This document shows positions 16,910 to 26,258 of a stretch of 64,000 bases of DNA, in pieces. Both the position numbers and the translations under genes were made by a program. The notes under the pieces are model-generated. The model was not told where the DNA came from. It made no database searches and saw nothing but the letters and a program-made list of their open reading frames with translations. Within the stretch, counting starts at the first letter, position 1, and each line of letters begins with the position of its first letter. This stretch comes from Flavobacterium cerinum (GTDB lineage: Bacteria > Bacteroidota > Bacteroidia > Flavobacteriales > Flavobacteriaceae). The DNA lies in contig NZ_CP101751.1 of NCBI RefSeq assembly GCF_024496085.1, positions 1,426,001 to 1,490,000 on the forward strand, written 5' to 3'.

Positions 16910-18082
16910 ATGAGCAACTTAGAATATGGGTTCGAAACGCAGGCCATCCGAACTCAGGCAGAACGAAGTCAATATCTGGAACATTCAGTGCCGTTATACC
17001 TGACTTCCAGTTTTATTTTTGAAGATGCGGAAGATATGAGAGCTTCTTTCGCAGAGGAAAAAGACCGAAATATTTATAGCCGTTTTACCAATCCGAATAC
17101 CAGTGAATTCGTTGATAAGATGTGTAAAATGGAAGGAGCCGAGTCCGGTTATGCTTTTGCAACGGGAATGGCAGCAGTATATGCAACCTTCGCCGCTCTT
17201 TTAAATTCCGGTGATCATATCGTGTCGGCAAGTAGTGTGTTCGGTTCGACCCATACACTTTTTACTAAATATTTTCCGAAATGGAATATCACAACCAGCT
17301 ATTTTAATACCAACCAACCGGAAACGATTGAAAATTATATTCAACCCAATACCAAAATACTTTTTGCCGAATCACCAACCAATCCCGCAGTCGATATTCT
17401 GGATCTGGAATACCTGGGAAAAATTGCTAAAAAACACAACCTGATTCTAATTGTCGACAATTGTTTTGCGACACCCTATATCCAGAATCCTATTGCTTTC
17501 GGTGCGGATTTGGTGGTTCATTCGGCAACCAAGTTAATTGACGGACAGGGAAGAGTATTAGGCGGTGTTACCGTTGGAAAGGAAGATTTAATACGGGAAA
17601 TTTATCTCTTTGCCCGAAATACCGGACCGGCGTTGTCTCCGTTTAATGCCTGGATCTTATCGAAAAGTCTGGAAACATTACCTGTTCGGGTAGAAAAACA
17701 TTGTGAAAATGCAGAAAAAATAGCCCGTTTTTTAGAAGAACATCCGAAAGTACAAACGGTTAAATATCCGTTTCTGAAATCACATCCGCAGTATGAAGTT
17801 GCAAAAAAACAAATGCGTTTGGGCGGAAATATCGTTGCTTTTGAAATTAAAGGCGGTATAACAGCCGGTCGCCAATTTCTGGATAAAATCCGTTTGTGTT
17901 CGTTATCGGCAAATTTAGGAGATACCCGTACTATCGTAACACATCCGGCTTCCACAACACATAGTAAACTAACCGAACAGGAACGTTTAGCAGTAAGTAT
18001 AACCGATGGATTGGTTCGGATTTCGGCCGGATTGGAAAGCGTAAATGATATTATCGCCGACCTCGAACAAGCACTGTCGTAA
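16910..18082 (+). CDS. metZ: Trans-sulfuration PLP enzyme, probable homoserine-ester sulfhydrylase
   Basis: A second PLP enzyme of the Cys/Met family, about 390 residues from ATG 16910. An upstream in-frame ATG at 16838 lies inside thrA and adds a poor leader, so it is rejected. Motifs are YSRFTNPNTSEF, the PLP Lys in VVHSATKLIDGQG, and FARNTGPALSPFNAW, which resembles MetZ more than MetB. It may form homocysteine from an acylated homoserine, or cystathionine. Sequence alone does not separate these reactions firmly. It is the last gene of the attenuated operon, 31 nt after thrA. Confidence 0.85.
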   Translation: MSNLEYGFETQAIRTQAERSQYLEHSVPLYLTSSFIFEDAEDMRASFAEEKDRNIYSRFTNPNTSEFVDKMCKMEGAESGYAFATGMAAVYATFAALLNSGDHIVSASSVFGSTHTLFTKYFPKWNITTSYFNTNQPETIENYIQPNTKILFAESPTNPAVDILDLEYLGKIAKKHNLILIVDNCFATPYIQNPIAFGADLVVHSATKLIDGQGRVLGGVTVGKEDLIREIYLFARNTGPALSPFNAWILSKSLETLPVRVEKHCENAEKIARFLEEHPKVQTVKYPFLKSHPQYEVAKKQMRLGGNIVAFEIKGGITAGRQFLDKIRLCSLSANLGDTRTIVTHPASTTHSKLTEQERLAVSITDGLVRISAGLESVNDIIADLEQALS

Positions 18083-18100
18083 ACGAAATCAGAACAGAAA

Positions 18101-18132
18101 TTTGGTTCGTATAAAACAATTGCGTTATTTTG
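18101..18132 (+). promoter_or_regulatory. Promoter of the metH leader
   Basis: TTTG (18101-18104) followed after 20 nt by TTATTTTG (18125-18132), a near match to TAnnTTTG. The predicted start at about 18138 lies just before the SAM-I aptamer. Confidence 0.45.
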
Positions 18133-18155
18133 CAGTGTTCTTATACAGACTGAAA

Positions 18156-18275
18156 TGTTATCACGAAAGGCAGAGGGAATAGACCCGTTGAAGCCTTAGC
18201 AACCCTTTACACTTTAAAGAAGGTGCTACATTCTACCCGAAACGACTAAGTTTAGTTTTTTCAGGATAGATAACA
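18156..18275 (+). promoter_or_regulatory. SAM-I (S-box) riboswitch upstream of metH
   Basis: P1 is TGTTATC (18156-18162) paired with GATAACA (18269-18275). Between them are the highly conserved S-box segments: CAGAGGGAATAGACCCGTTG, then GCCTTAGCAACCC, then AAGGTGCTACATTC, followed by a P4 hairpin with ACTAA/TTAGT arms. The order and spacing match the SAM-I aptamer. The leader continues about 155 nt to metH. The region after the aptamer has further copies of the P1 strands (GATAACA 18313-18319, TGTTATC 18372-18378) that could act in switching. Confidence 0.92.
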
Positions 18276-18430
18276 AAGAATACTTTTTCGGGTATTCACA
18301 CTCCCTTTTACAGATAACATTTTACAGAATTTTCAGAACGACAAATTGCTAAAGCAGTATGTTGAATTAGTTGTTATCATTTAAAATAACTTTTCATATT
18401 GACTTTGGCGGAAACTAAAAAAACTAAAAG
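18276..18430 (+). promoter_or_regulatory. Expression platform of the metH SAM-I riboswitch
   Basis: No ORF is present. TTTCGGGTA (18286-18294) is complementary to TACCCGAAA (18234-18242) inside the aptamer, and TGTTATC (18372-18378) can pair with either GATAACA copy (18269-18275 or 18313-18319). There is no strong GC stem followed by a T-run, so translational control or a non-classical terminator is more likely than simple intrinsic termination. Confidence 0.4.
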
Positions 18431-19423
18431 ATGTCAAAGATTAAGGAAGCCCTGAGCAACAGAATATTGATTCTTGACGGAGCAATGGGAACCATGTTAC
18501 AACGGTACAATTTCTCTGAGGAAGATTTCAGAAGTGAACGCTTTAAAGATTTTCCGCATCCGCTAAAAGGGAATAACGACTTGTTGTCGATTACACAACC
18601 GCAAGCTATCCGTGAAATTCATGCACAGTATTTTGAAGCCGGTGCTGATATCGTGGAAACAAATACCTTTTCCGGTACTACAATCGGTATGGCCGATTAT
18701 CATCTGGAAGATCTGGTATACGAGCTCAATTACGAATCGGCTAAAATCGCAAGAGAAGTTGCCGATGAATTTACCGCACAAAACCCGGAAAAACCAAGAT
18801 TTGTAGCCGGTTCAATCGGACCTACAAATCGTACGGCAAGTATGTCGCCCGATGTAAATGATCCCGGATTTCGGGCAGTAACGTTCGATGATTTACGGAT
18901 TGCCTATAAACAACAGGTGGAAGCATTGATAGACGGAGGAAGTGATATTCTGTTGGTCGAAACAATTTTCGATACACTTAATGCAAAAGCCGCTTTATTC
19001 GCCATTGATGAGGTAAAGGAAGAACGCAATCTGGATATTCCGGTGATGGTAAGCGGTACAATAACCGATGCTTCGGGAAGAACATTGTCGGGACAAACCG
19101 TTGAAGCTTTTCTGATATCAATTTCTCATATTCCGTTATTAAGCGTCGGGTTTAATTGCGCATTGGGAGCTGATCAGTTAAAACCGTATTTAAAGCGATT
19201 GGCTCATAATACTTCTTTTAATATATCAGCGCATCCGAATGCCGGTTTACCGAATGCTTTCGGACAATACGATCAGACACCCGAAGAAATGCAACTACTG
19301 ATCAAAGAATACCTTGACGACAACCTGATAAATATTATAGGCGGATGTTGCGGAACAACTCCGGAGCATATACGTTTGATTGCCGAAGTGGCAAAAGAAT
19401 ACCAACCCAGAATTTTAGAATAG
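18431..19423 (+). CDS. metH: Methionine synthase, homocysteine-binding subunit (split MetH N-part)
   Basis: A 330-residue zinc-dependent homocysteine S-methyltransferase domain. It opens with [18 protein letters not shown] and carries the zinc cysteines in GFNCALG and in the C-terminal [11 protein letters not shown]. This corresponds to the first domain of the usual single-chain MetH of about 1,200 residues. It ends with a TAG 8 nt before the ATG of the second part, which is in another frame. The boundary falls exactly at a domain linker, so this is a natural gene split rather than a damaged gene. It is controlled by the upstream SAM-I riboswitch. Confidence 0.93.
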   Translation: MSKIKEALSNRILILDGAMGTMLQRYNFSEEDFRSERFKDFPHPLKGNNDLLSITQPQAIREIHAQYFEAGADIVETNTFSGTTIGMADYHLEDLVYELNYESAKIAREVADEFTAQNPEKPRFVAGSIGPTNRTASMSPDVNDPGFRAVTFDDLRIAYKQQVEALIDGGSDILLVETIFDTLNAKAALFAIDEVKEERNLDIPVMVSGTITDASGRTLSGQTVEAFLISISHIPLLSVGFNCALGADQLKPYLKRLAHNTSFNISAHPNAGLPNAFGQYDQTPEEMQLLIKEYLDDNLINIIGGCCGTTPEHIRLIAEVAKEYQPRILE

Positions 19424-19431
19424 AAAGGAAA

Positions 19432-22113
19432 ATGGCTGAAGCAGACTGTAAAAAATACTTGCGACTATCAGGATTAGAACCGTTGATAATAACGCCGGAA
19501 AGTATTTTCGTGAATGTAGGAGAACGGACGAATGTTACCGGATCCCGAAAATTTTTAAGACTGATTAAAGAAGAAAAATACGAGGAAGCACTCGACATCG
19601 CAAGAGCTCAGGTTGAAGGTGGCGCACAGATTATCGACATCAATATGGATGAAGGGATGCTGGATGGAGTTGCCGCGATGACCAAATTTTTAAACCTGGT
19701 AGCTTCCGAACCGGATATATCAAGGGTTCCGGTGATGATTGATAGTTCCAAATGGGAAATCATAGAAGCCGGATTAAAGGTGGCACAGGGAAAATGCGTC
19801 GTAAATTCGATTAGCTTAAAGGAAGGAGAAGCGACTTTTGTACATCATGCAAAACTGATTAAACGATACGGAGCCGCCGTAATTGTAATGGCCTTTGATG
19901 AGGTCGGCCAGGCGGATAACTATCAACGTCGTATTGAAATTTGTAAGCGTTCCTATGATATTCTGGTAGATCAGGTGGGTTTCCCGGCCGAAGATATCAT
20001 TTTTGATCCCAATATATTTCCCGTAGCAACCGGAATGGAAGAACACCGCCGGAATGCCCTCGACTTTTTCCTGGCTACAAAGTGGATCCGGGAAAATTTG
20101 CCGTATACGAATGTGAGCGGAGGAGTGAGTAATGTTTCCTTTTCATTCCGCGGTAACGACAGAGTTCGGGAAGCAATGCATTCCGCATTTCTGTATCACG
20201 CTATTCAACACGGCATGTCTATGGGAATTGTAAACCCTGAAATGCTGGAAGTATACGATGAAATTCCAAAAGATTTACTGGAACATGTTGAAGATGTATT
20301 GCTCGATCGTCGGGATGATGCAACGGAACGTTTACTGACTTTTGCTGAAAATGTAAAAGGTGATGTTAAAGCAATCGAAAAACAAAATCAGGAATGGCGA
20401 AACGGAACAGTTCAGGAACGGCTTACGCATGCTTTGGTTAAAGGAATCGATGAATTTGTAGAACTTGATGTGGAAGAAGCTCGCTTACAGGCGGCTAAAC
20501 CGATCGAAGTAATCGAGATCAATCTGATGTCCGGTATGAATGTCGTAGGGGATCTTTTCGGAAGCGGAAAAATGTTTCTGCCACAAGTGGTGAAATCGGC
20601 AAGGGTAATGAAAAAAGCGGTAGCTTATTTATTGCCGTTTATCGAAGCCGGAAAAGGAGGCGCCTCCCGTTCAGCCGGAAAGATACTAATGGCAACGGTT
20701 AAAGGAGATGTACATGATATCGGGAAAAACATTGTATCGGTAGTATTGGGTTGTAATAATTTTGAAATTATCGATTTAGGAGTAATGGTGCCGCCTGAAA
20801 AAATCATCGAAACGGCAATTAAAGAACAGGTCGATATTATCGGATTAAGCGGATTGATAACACCATCGCTGGATGAAATGGTTTACCTGGCCAAAGAAAT
20901 GGATAAACTCAATATTAAAATTCCGTTGATGATTGGCGGTGCAACAACTTCCCGTGCACACACGGCTGTAAAAATTGCACCGGAATACTCGGAAACGGTT
21001 GTTCATGTTAATGATGCTTCGAGAGCAGTAACGGTAGCCGGAAATCTGATTAATGAAAATCTGAAAACCAATTATGCGAAAACGATACGCTCGGAATATG
21101 ACGAATTAAGGGAAGGTTTTTTAAACCGGTCGCGGGATAAAAATTTCCTGACCATTGCCGAAGCGCGTAAAAATAAACGACAATTGGACTGGAATGCATT
21201 TACTCCGCAACAACCCAATACAACCGGAGTGCATACAATTACTGTTGCTCTGGAAGAATTAGTCGATTATATCGATTGGACACCATTTTTCAGAACCTGG
21301 GATTTGCACGGAAAATATCCGGATATTTTACAGGATGAAATTGTGGGCGAACAGGCTGCGATATTGTTTCAGGATGCGCGGAAAATGCTGCATCAGCTTA
21401 TTGCGGAAAATTGGCTGGAAGCAAAGGGAATTTACGGAATTTTTCCGGCGAATCAGGTTAACGATGATGATATTGAAGTATATGATACTAACGGAAAATT
21501 ACTGGAAACATTCCTGACATTAAGACAACAATCGCAAAAAACGAAAGGAGCTCCTAATATTGCATTGTCGGATTTTATTGCACCTAAAACCAGTGGAAAA
21601 CAGGATTATATTGGTGCTTTCTGTGTCACAACCGGCTTTGGAGTTGATGAAAAGGCAGCGGAATTTGAAGCGGCTCATGACGATTATAACGCGATTATGA
21701 TTAAAGCATTAGGCGACCGGTTTGCAGAAGCATTTGCCGAATACCTGCATGAAAAGATACGTAAAGAAATCTGGGGCTATGCAGTCGATGAAACATTGAA
21801 TAATGACGAACTGATTTCGGAAAAATATAAAGGAATCCGACCGGCTCCGGGCTATCCGGCTTGTCCCGATCACCTGGAAAAAAACACCATCTGGAAACTA
21901 TTGGATGTGGAAACGAAAATCGGAGTCAGATTAACGGAAAGTCTGGCAATGTGGCCGGCATCTTCGGTTTCCGGATATTATTTCGGAAACCCGGAAAGTA
22001 AATATTTCGGACTCGGGAAAATAAAAGAAGATCAGGTCCGGGATTATGCACAACGCCGTAATGTAACCTATGAATATGCCGAAAAATGGCTTAATCCTAA
22101 TATAGCCGATTAA
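19432..22113 (+). CDS. metH: Methionine synthase, folate/cobalamin/activation subunit (split MetH C-part)
   Basis: An 893-residue protein from ATG 19432. The frame is open further upstream inside the first gene, but the upstream region has no domain similarity. Order of domains: the methyl-THF-binding pterin domain ([16 protein letters not shown], about residues 20-290), the cobalamin cap and Rossmann domain with the cobalt-ligand motif DVHDIG (about 420), and the SAM-binding reactivation domain with [12 protein letters not shown] near residue 805. With the preceding gene it supplies all four MetH modules. It is followed 23 nt later by metF. Confidence 0.95.
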   Translation: MAEADCKKYLRLSGLEPLIITPESIFVNVGERTNVTGSRKFLRLIKEEKYEEALDIARAQVEGGAQIIDINMDEGMLDGVAAMTKFLNLVASEPDISRVPVMIDSSKWEIIEAGLKVAQGKCVVNSISLKEGEATFVHHAKLIKRYGAAVIVMAFDEVGQADNYQRRIEICKRSYDILVDQVGFPAEDIIFDPNIFPVATGMEEHRRNALDFFLATKWIRENLPYTNVSGGVSNVSFSFRGNDRVREAMHSAFLYHAIQHGMSMGIVNPEMLEVYDEIPKDLLEHVEDVLLDRRDDATERLLTFAENVKGDVKAIEKQNQEWRNGTVQERLTHALVKGIDEFVELDVEEARLQAAKPIEVIEINLMSGMNVVGDLFGSGKMFLPQVVKSARVMKKAVAYLLPFIEAGKGGASRSAGKILMATVKGDVHDIGKNIVSVVLGCNNFEIIDLGVMVPPEKIIETAIKEQVDIIGLSGLITPSLDEMVYLAKEMDKLNIKIPLMIGGATTSRAHTAVKIAPEYSETVVHVNDASRAVTVAGNLINENLKTNYAKTIRSEYDELREGFLNRSRDKNFLTIAEARKNKRQLDWNAFTPQQPNTTGVHTITVALEELVDYIDWTPFFRTWDLHGKYPDILQDEIVGEQAAILFQDARKMLHQLIAENWLEAKGIYGIFPANQVNDDDIEVYDTNGKLLETFLTLRQQSQKTKGAPNIALSDFIAPKTSGKQDYIGAFCVTTGFGVDEKAAEFEAAHDDYNAIMIKALGDRFAEAFAEYLHEKIRKEIWGYAVDETLNNDELISEKYKGIRPAPGYPACPDHLEKNTIWKLLDVETKIGVRLTESLAMWPASSVSGYYFGNPESKYFGLGKIKEDQVRDYAQRRNVTYEYAEKWLNPNIAD

Positions 22114-22136
22114 CAAAACGAAAATAAGTATCTAAA

Positions 22137-23093
22137 ATGAAAGTTACCCAACATATAGCCAATGCGGAAGGAAAGTCATTGTTCTCTTTTGAAATACTGC
22201 CGCCACTTAAAGGACAAAATATTCAGTGCATTTTTGATAATATCGAACCGCTGATGGAATTTAAACCGCCGTTTATCGATGTGACCTATCACCGGGAAGA
22301 ATACGAATACAAGGAATTACCAAGCGGATTACTGGAAAAGAAAATCGTTAAAAAACGACCGGGTACTGTCGGTATTTGTTCAGCCATCCAGAATAAATAT
22401 CAGGTAGATGCGATTCCTCATATCTTATGTGGTGGTTTTACAAAAGAGGATACTGAAAATTTCCTGATTGATATGGACTTCCTCGGGATTGATAATGTAG
22501 TTGCCCTACGCGGTGATGCTGTAAAAAGCGAAATCTATTTTAAACCGGAAAAAGAAGGGAATCATTATGCCAGCGAATTGGTAACGCAAATCAGTAATCT
22601 GAATAAAGGGATTTATCTCGATGCGGATTTACAGAACACTAATAATACCAATTTTTGCATTGGCGTAGCCGGATATCCTGAAAAGCATATGGAAGCACCT
22701 AGCCTTGACAGCGATATTCATTTCTTGAAACAAAAAATTAAAAACGGAGCGGATTATATTATCACACAAATGTTTTTTGATAACCGTAAATTTTTCGATT
22801 TTGTGGATAAATGCAGAAGAGAAGGAATCACGGTTCCGATTATTCCGGGATTAAAACCGATTTCCACAAAAAAACAGCTAAATCAGATACCCCATCGTTT
22901 TAAAGTGGATTTACCGGATGATCTGGTGAAAGAGATCGTCAAAGCAGAAGATAACGATGCGGTAAAAGAAATCGGGATCGAATGGTGCATCGCGCAAAGC
23001 CGGGAATTGATCCAGGCCGGAATTCCGGTACTGCATTACTATTCAATGGGACGCTCTGAAAGTATCCGAAAAATAGCCGAAACAGTATTTTAA
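22137..23093 (+). CDS. metF: 5,10-methylenetetrahydrofolate reductase
   Basis: A flavoenzyme of 318 residues that reduces methylene-THF to the methyl-THF used by MetH. The family signatures are SFEILPPLKG near the N-terminus with the catalytic Glu, FIDVTYH, ALRGD, IGVAGYPEKH and ADYIITQMFFDN. It is the last gene of the SAM-I-controlled unit, 23 nt after metH, and a perfect palindrome follows its stop. Confidence 0.95.
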   Translation: MKVTQHIANAEGKSLFSFEILPPLKGQNIQCIFDNIEPLMEFKPPFIDVTYHREEYEYKELPSGLLEKKIVKKRPGTVGICSAIQNKYQVDAIPHILCGGFTKEDTENFLIDMDFLGIDNVVALRGDAVKSEIYFKPEKEGNHYASELVTQISNLNKGIYLDADLQNTNNTNFCIGVAGYPEKHMEAPSLDSDIHFLKQKIKNGADYIITQMFFDNRKFFDFVDKCRREGITVPIIPGLKPISTKKQLNQIPHRFKVDLPDDLVKEIVKAEDNDAVKEIGIEWCIAQSRELIQAGIPVLHYYSMGRSESIRKIAETVF

Positions 23094-23100
23094 GGGGCTT

Positions 23101-23129
23101 ACCTGACAGGTTTTACAAACCTGTCAGGT
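23101..23129. repeat. Palindromic element after metF
   Basis: Perfect 13-bp inverted repeat ACCTGACAGGTTT / AAACCTGTCAGGT with a 3-nt loop and no T-run on either side. A half-site, CTGACAGGTTTGA, recurs near 49438. It may be a dispersed intergenic palindrome that also works as a weak 3'-end structure. Confidence 0.6.
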
Positions 23130-23209
23130 ATAAAGCAAGAAGAATCATTTGCTGTAGATGGATGAGTATATTCTTATTTTTTTATATTTGTCTGTTTGCC
23201 GAATACAAA

Positions 23210-24304
23210 ATGAGATATTGTTTTTTTTTAGTCCTATTATTTTTCCCCGGTTTTGCGTTTGCTCAAAATGTAAAGGAGAAAAACTATTTTGTTGAAGCCA
23301 ATTATTTTTACGGTAATATCCTGCCGCATAACAATACGATAAAACACCTTATTACAACCCATCCGGAAGGCGTTTTCTTAAGTCTGAACCGAAAAACGTA
23401 TGGTAATGCCAACTGGCAATCGGAATACAATTTTCCGGATTATGGTTTGTCTTTTCAGTATCAGGGTAATAAAAATGAAACATTGGGTGATCTTTACGGA
23501 TTATACGGCCATTATAACTTTTATTTTCTGAAGCGAAATCTGCAATTCAGAATCGGACAAGGCATCGCGTATAGTACCAATCCGTATGATAAGGAACATA
23601 ATTTTAGAAATTTTGCCTATAGTACCCGATTGATGCCTTCGACTTATTTTATGCTGAACTATCAGAAGCAAAAGATTTGGAAAGGACTCGGTTTTCAGAC
23701 CGGATTAGTATTGGTTCATCATTCCAATGCCAATATAAAAGCCCCGAACACGAGTACGAATACAATGGCTTTTACAGTCGGATTAAATTATAACTTCAAC
23801 GAACAGGAACCGGATTATATAACTAAAAAAGATACAACGCGTTTTACCGAACCGTTACGTTATAACGTTGTTTTTAGAAGCGGTGTTAATGAAAGTGATG
23901 TAATCGGAAGCGGACAATATCCGTTTTATGTACTCTCGGGTCATGTAGATAAACGGATCAGTAAAAAAAGTGCCCTTCAGTTTGGAGGTGATTTTTTCTG
24001 GTCGTTGTACCTGAAAGAATACATCCGCTATATGGCTATTGCTTATTATGAGAAAAACAGTGATCCGGATGTCGATTATAAAAGAGCCGGAGTATTTATC
24101 GGACACGAGCTTTTTATCAATAAAATCAGTTTAGAAACCCAACTAGGGTGTTATGTCTATAACCCGGCAAAAATCAACGGGACATTATACCAAAGAGTAG
24201 GACTCAAATATTATATCACCGATCAGGTATTCGGTGCTTTCAGTTTAAAAACACATGCTGCCAAAGCCGAAGCACTCGAATTTGGTCTTGGAATCCGATT
24301 GTAA
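23210..24304 (+). CDS. Acyloxyacyl hydrolase / PagL-like lipid A deacylase family protein
   Basis: A 364-residue outer-membrane protein from ATG 23210, with signal peptide MRYCFFLVLLFFPGFAFAQ. An earlier in-frame ATG (23162) is less likely because a TATATTTG promoter element lies at 23183-23190, downstream of it. The HHSNAN motif in the middle corresponds to the His-Ser active-site segment of PagL-type lipid A 3-O-deacylases. The rest looks like an eight-or-more-stranded barrel ending in LEFGLGIRL. It is longer than PagL itself. Activity on lipid A is inferred from the family. Confidence 0.75.
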   Translation: MRYCFFLVLLFFPGFAFAQNVKEKNYFVEANYFYGNILPHNNTIKHLITTHPEGVFLSLNRKTYGNANWQSEYNFPDYGLSFQYQGNKNETLGDLYGLYGHYNFYFLKRNLQFRIGQGIAYSTNPYDKEHNFRNFAYSTRLMPSTYFMLNYQKQKIWKGLGFQTGLVLVHHSNANIKAPNTSTNTMAFTVGLNYNFNEQEPDYITKKDTTRFTEPLRYNVVFRSGVNESDVIGSGQYPFYVLSGHVDKRISKKSALQFGGDFFWSLYLKEYIRYMAIAYYEKNSDPDVDYKRAGVFIGHELFINKISLETQLGCYVYNPAKINGTLYQRVGLKYYITDQVFGAFSLKTHAAKAEALEFGLGIRL

Positions 24305-24306
24305 AA

Positions 24307-25059
24307 ATGAAACAGATGTTACGTTATATATTTTATTGGTTGCTAATTTCGTTTTTTCTGATATCCTGTAATTCCGAAAAAGCACCGGATTGCTTTATGT
24401 CGGCCGGAAGTAGTATCACAAACGAAATTACGGTTCCGGATTTTGATCATGTTGATATCGGTGAAGGCATTGAAGTTATCATCAAACAAGGAACAGAAAC
24501 GAAAGTAGTATTGGAAACCGGTTCGAATCTGGTGCCGGGTATTTCGGTTTCGGTTTCGGAAAAGAAGTTATTTCTTCGAAATTCTAACGGATGTAGCTGG
24601 TTTCGGGATAAGAATATGACAAAAGTATATATTACGGTTCCCGATTTAAAAGGAATCTATTCCGCTTCGCAGTTTAATGTACAATCGGACGGAATATTAC
24701 ATTTTGATGATCTTACGGTACAATCAGGAATGTATTCTGATACAGCTTCCGGAATATTTGATCTCCAGGTGGATTGTACTAACCTTGTTGTGGAAGATAA
24801 CCAGGCATCTTTATACCGGATTTCCGGAAAAGCAACGAATCTGCATATCGCTTTTTACTCCGGAGCAGAACGGTTTGAAGGTCAGAATCTGATCGCACAG
24901 CATATTTATGTCTTCCAACGAAGTACAAACGATATCATTGTAAACCCGCAACAGGATATAAAAGGAAATATCTACAGTACCGGAGATCTGGTGCTGAAAA
25001 ATAGACCGGCTATAGTTGAAATAACCGAGCATTATACCGGAAAAGTAATCTATAACTAG
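24307..25059 (+). CDS. Head-GIN-domain lipoprotein (DUF2807)
   Basis: A 250-residue lipoprotein with signal sequence and lipobox ending at Cys near residue 21 (FFLISCNSE). The mature part is a right-handed beta-helix-like DUF2807 domain with repeated short strands: VPDFDHVDIGEGIEVIIKQG at the start, then LKGIYSASQFNV and LTVQSGMYSDTASG. It starts 2 nt after the stop of the PagL-like gene, so the two are cotranscribed. Its stop nearly abuts that of the convergent gldA. The function of the family is not established. Confidence 0.83.
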   Translation: MKQMLRYIFYWLLISFFLISCNSEKAPDCFMSAGSSITNEITVPDFDHVDIGEGIEVIIKQGTETKVVLETGSNLVPGISVSVSEKKLFLRNSNGCSWFRDKNMTKVYITVPDLKGIYSASQFNVQSDGILHFDDLTVQSGMYSDTASGIFDLQVDCTNLVVEDNQASLYRISGKATNLHIAFYSGAERFEGQNLIAQHIYVFQRSTNDIIVNPQQDIKGNIYSTGDLVLKNRPAIVEITEHYTGKVIYN

Positions 25060-25061
25060 CC

Positions 25062-25964
25062 TTATTTTTTTTGCGTCATTTCGCGGAATACAGCCTCCAG
25101 ATTTTTGTTTTTCAGGTTTAATTGTAATGTTTTTAAACCATTCTCCTGAGCAAAATCAAAAACAACCGGACGCATGTCTTTTTCCGTAGTAAACGTCAGT
25201 TCCCAAATAGTATCGTGAATGTTTTTATACGATTGCAGGTTTGGTATTTTTGAGATTAATTGAGCTTCTACCTGATAGTCAAATTCTACTTCAATAATCT
25301 GTTCTTTATCTTCCGTCATCAACGTATCCAGTTTTTTATCCGTTACGATTTTACCGTTGTTGATAATGATAACGCGGTCACAGATAGCTTCCACCTCTTG
25401 CATGATGTGTGTGGAAAGAAAAACGGTTTTATTTTTTCCGATGTTTTTAATCAGTTCCCGGATTTCAACCAATTGATTCGGATCCAGTCCGGTTGTCGGT
25501 TCATCCAGAATTAATACTTCAGGATCATGTAATAAAGCTGTGGCCAATCCTACACGTTGACGGTATCCTTTAGAAAGCGCTCCGATTTTTTTATGACTTT
25601 CCGGAGTCAGTCCCGTTAAAGCAATAACTTCATCAATACGGGATTTAGCTACTTTATAAACATCCGCATTAAACGCTAAATATTCGCGTACATATAAATC
25701 AAGATATAAGGGATTGTGTTCCGGTAAATAACCTACAACACGCTGAACGGCTTTTTGTTCCGAGGTAACGTCATGTCCGTTAACAGTTGCAGTACCCTGA
25801 TCCGCATCTAAAAAAGTGGTCAGTATTTTCATTAAGGTTGACTTTCCGGCACCGTTTGGTCCCAGGAAACCGACAATTTCTCCTTTTTTTATCGAAAAAG
25901 TAACCGAATCCAACGCTTTTTGCTCACCGTAATTCTTGGATATATTTAAAACTTCAATAGACAT
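25062..25964 (-). CDS. gldA: Gliding motility ABC transporter ATPase GldA
   Basis: A 300-residue cytoplasmic ATP-binding subunit. It has Walker A GPNGAGKST at about residues 35-43, the ABC signature in LSKGYRQRVG, Walker B VLILDEP and the H-loop STHIM. In Flavobacterium, GldA works with the GldF and GldG membrane subunits and is needed for gliding. The full-length match, including the C-terminal extension ending EAVFREMTQKK, fits GldA. As in other flavobacteria it is not next to gldF/gldG. A general multidrug ABC ATPase is the alternative. Confidence 0.85.
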   Translation of the reverse strand: MSIEVLNISKNYGEQKALDSVTFSIKKGEIVGFLGPNGAGKSTLMKILTTFLDADQGTATVNGHDVTSEQKAVQRVVGYLPEHNPLYLDLYVREYLAFNADVYKVAKSRIDEVIALTGLTPESHKKIGALSKGYRQRVGLATALLHDPEVLILDEPTTGLDPNQLVEIRELIKNIGKNKTVFLSTHIMQEVEAICDRVIIINNGKIVTDKKLDTLMTEDKEQIIEVEFDYQVEAQLISKIPNLQSYKNIHDTIWELTFTTEKDMRPVVFDFAQENGLKTLQLNLKNKNLEAVFREMTQKK

Positions 25965-26040
25965 AATAATACCTGATTTGGAGCAAAAATAAGAAGAAAA
26001 TAATGCTGATTATTTTTAAAATCATAATTTTTTTAAAATA

Positions 26041-26073
26041 TTGACAGTTGGAAATATTTTTTTTCTAATTTTG
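26041..26073 (+). promoter_or_regulatory. Promoter of the pheA operon leader
   Basis: TTG at 26041-26043 followed after 22 nt by TAATTTTG (26066-26073), an exact match to TAnnTTTG. Predicted start is near 26080, about 20 nt before the leader ORF. Confidence 0.6.
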
Positions 26074-26100
26074 TCACTCAAATAGAATGGCGAAAAACCA

Positions 26101-26184
26101 ATGAATTCAAGTAACACTTTTTATTATAACAATTTCTTTTATTTTTTCTGGAAAGAAGAAAGGGATTGTCGTATGGTTATTTGA
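26101..26184 (+). CDS. Aromatic leader peptide of the pheA operon
   Basis: A 27-codon ORF from ATG 26101 to TGA 26182-26184. Residues 7-17 read FYYNNFFYFFW, that is five Phe, three Tyr and one Trp in eleven positions, followed by KEERDCRMVI. It sits between a good promoter and an intrinsic terminator in front of the Phe/Tyr biosynthesis operon. This is the classic layout of a PheL-type attenuator. AGG GAT TGT (codons 21-23) contains the 5' arm of the antiterminator. The peptide itself probably has no function beyond ribosome stalling. Confidence 0.85.
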   Translation: MNSSNTFYYNNFFYFFWKEERDCRMVI

Positions 26185-26228
26185 TCGCAGTATAAAAACG
26201 AATTCGTAAAACTATAATACACAATCCC
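26162..26228 (+). promoter_or_regulatory. Antiterminator pairing, pheA attenuator
   Basis: GGGATTGT (26162-26169) in the leader ORF pairs perfectly with ACAATCCC (26221-26228), which includes the 5' arm of the terminator. A local palindrome ACGAATTCGT (26198-26207) lies between. A ribosome stalled in the aromatic run (26119-26151) leaves the arm free. Confidence 0.75.
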
Positions 26229-26252
26229 GATGTCTCATCGGGATTTTTTTTT
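26223..26252 (+). terminator. Intrinsic terminator of the pheA attenuator
   Basis: 10-bp perfect stem AATCCCGATG (26223-26232) / CATCGGGATT (26236-26245), 3-nt loop, nine T to 26252. It ends only 6 nt before the pheA start codon. Confidence 0.9.
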
Positions 26253-26258
26253 GGCTAT

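Noticed and set aside
19345..19431. metH broken by frameshift or sequencing error
   Set aside because: The break is at a domain border, the second ORF has its own ATG after an 8-nt gap, and all key motifs are intact on both sides.
23162..23209. Upstream in-frame start for the PagL-like protein
   Set aside because: A TATATTTG promoter element lies downstream of it, and ATG 23210 gives a standard signal peptide.
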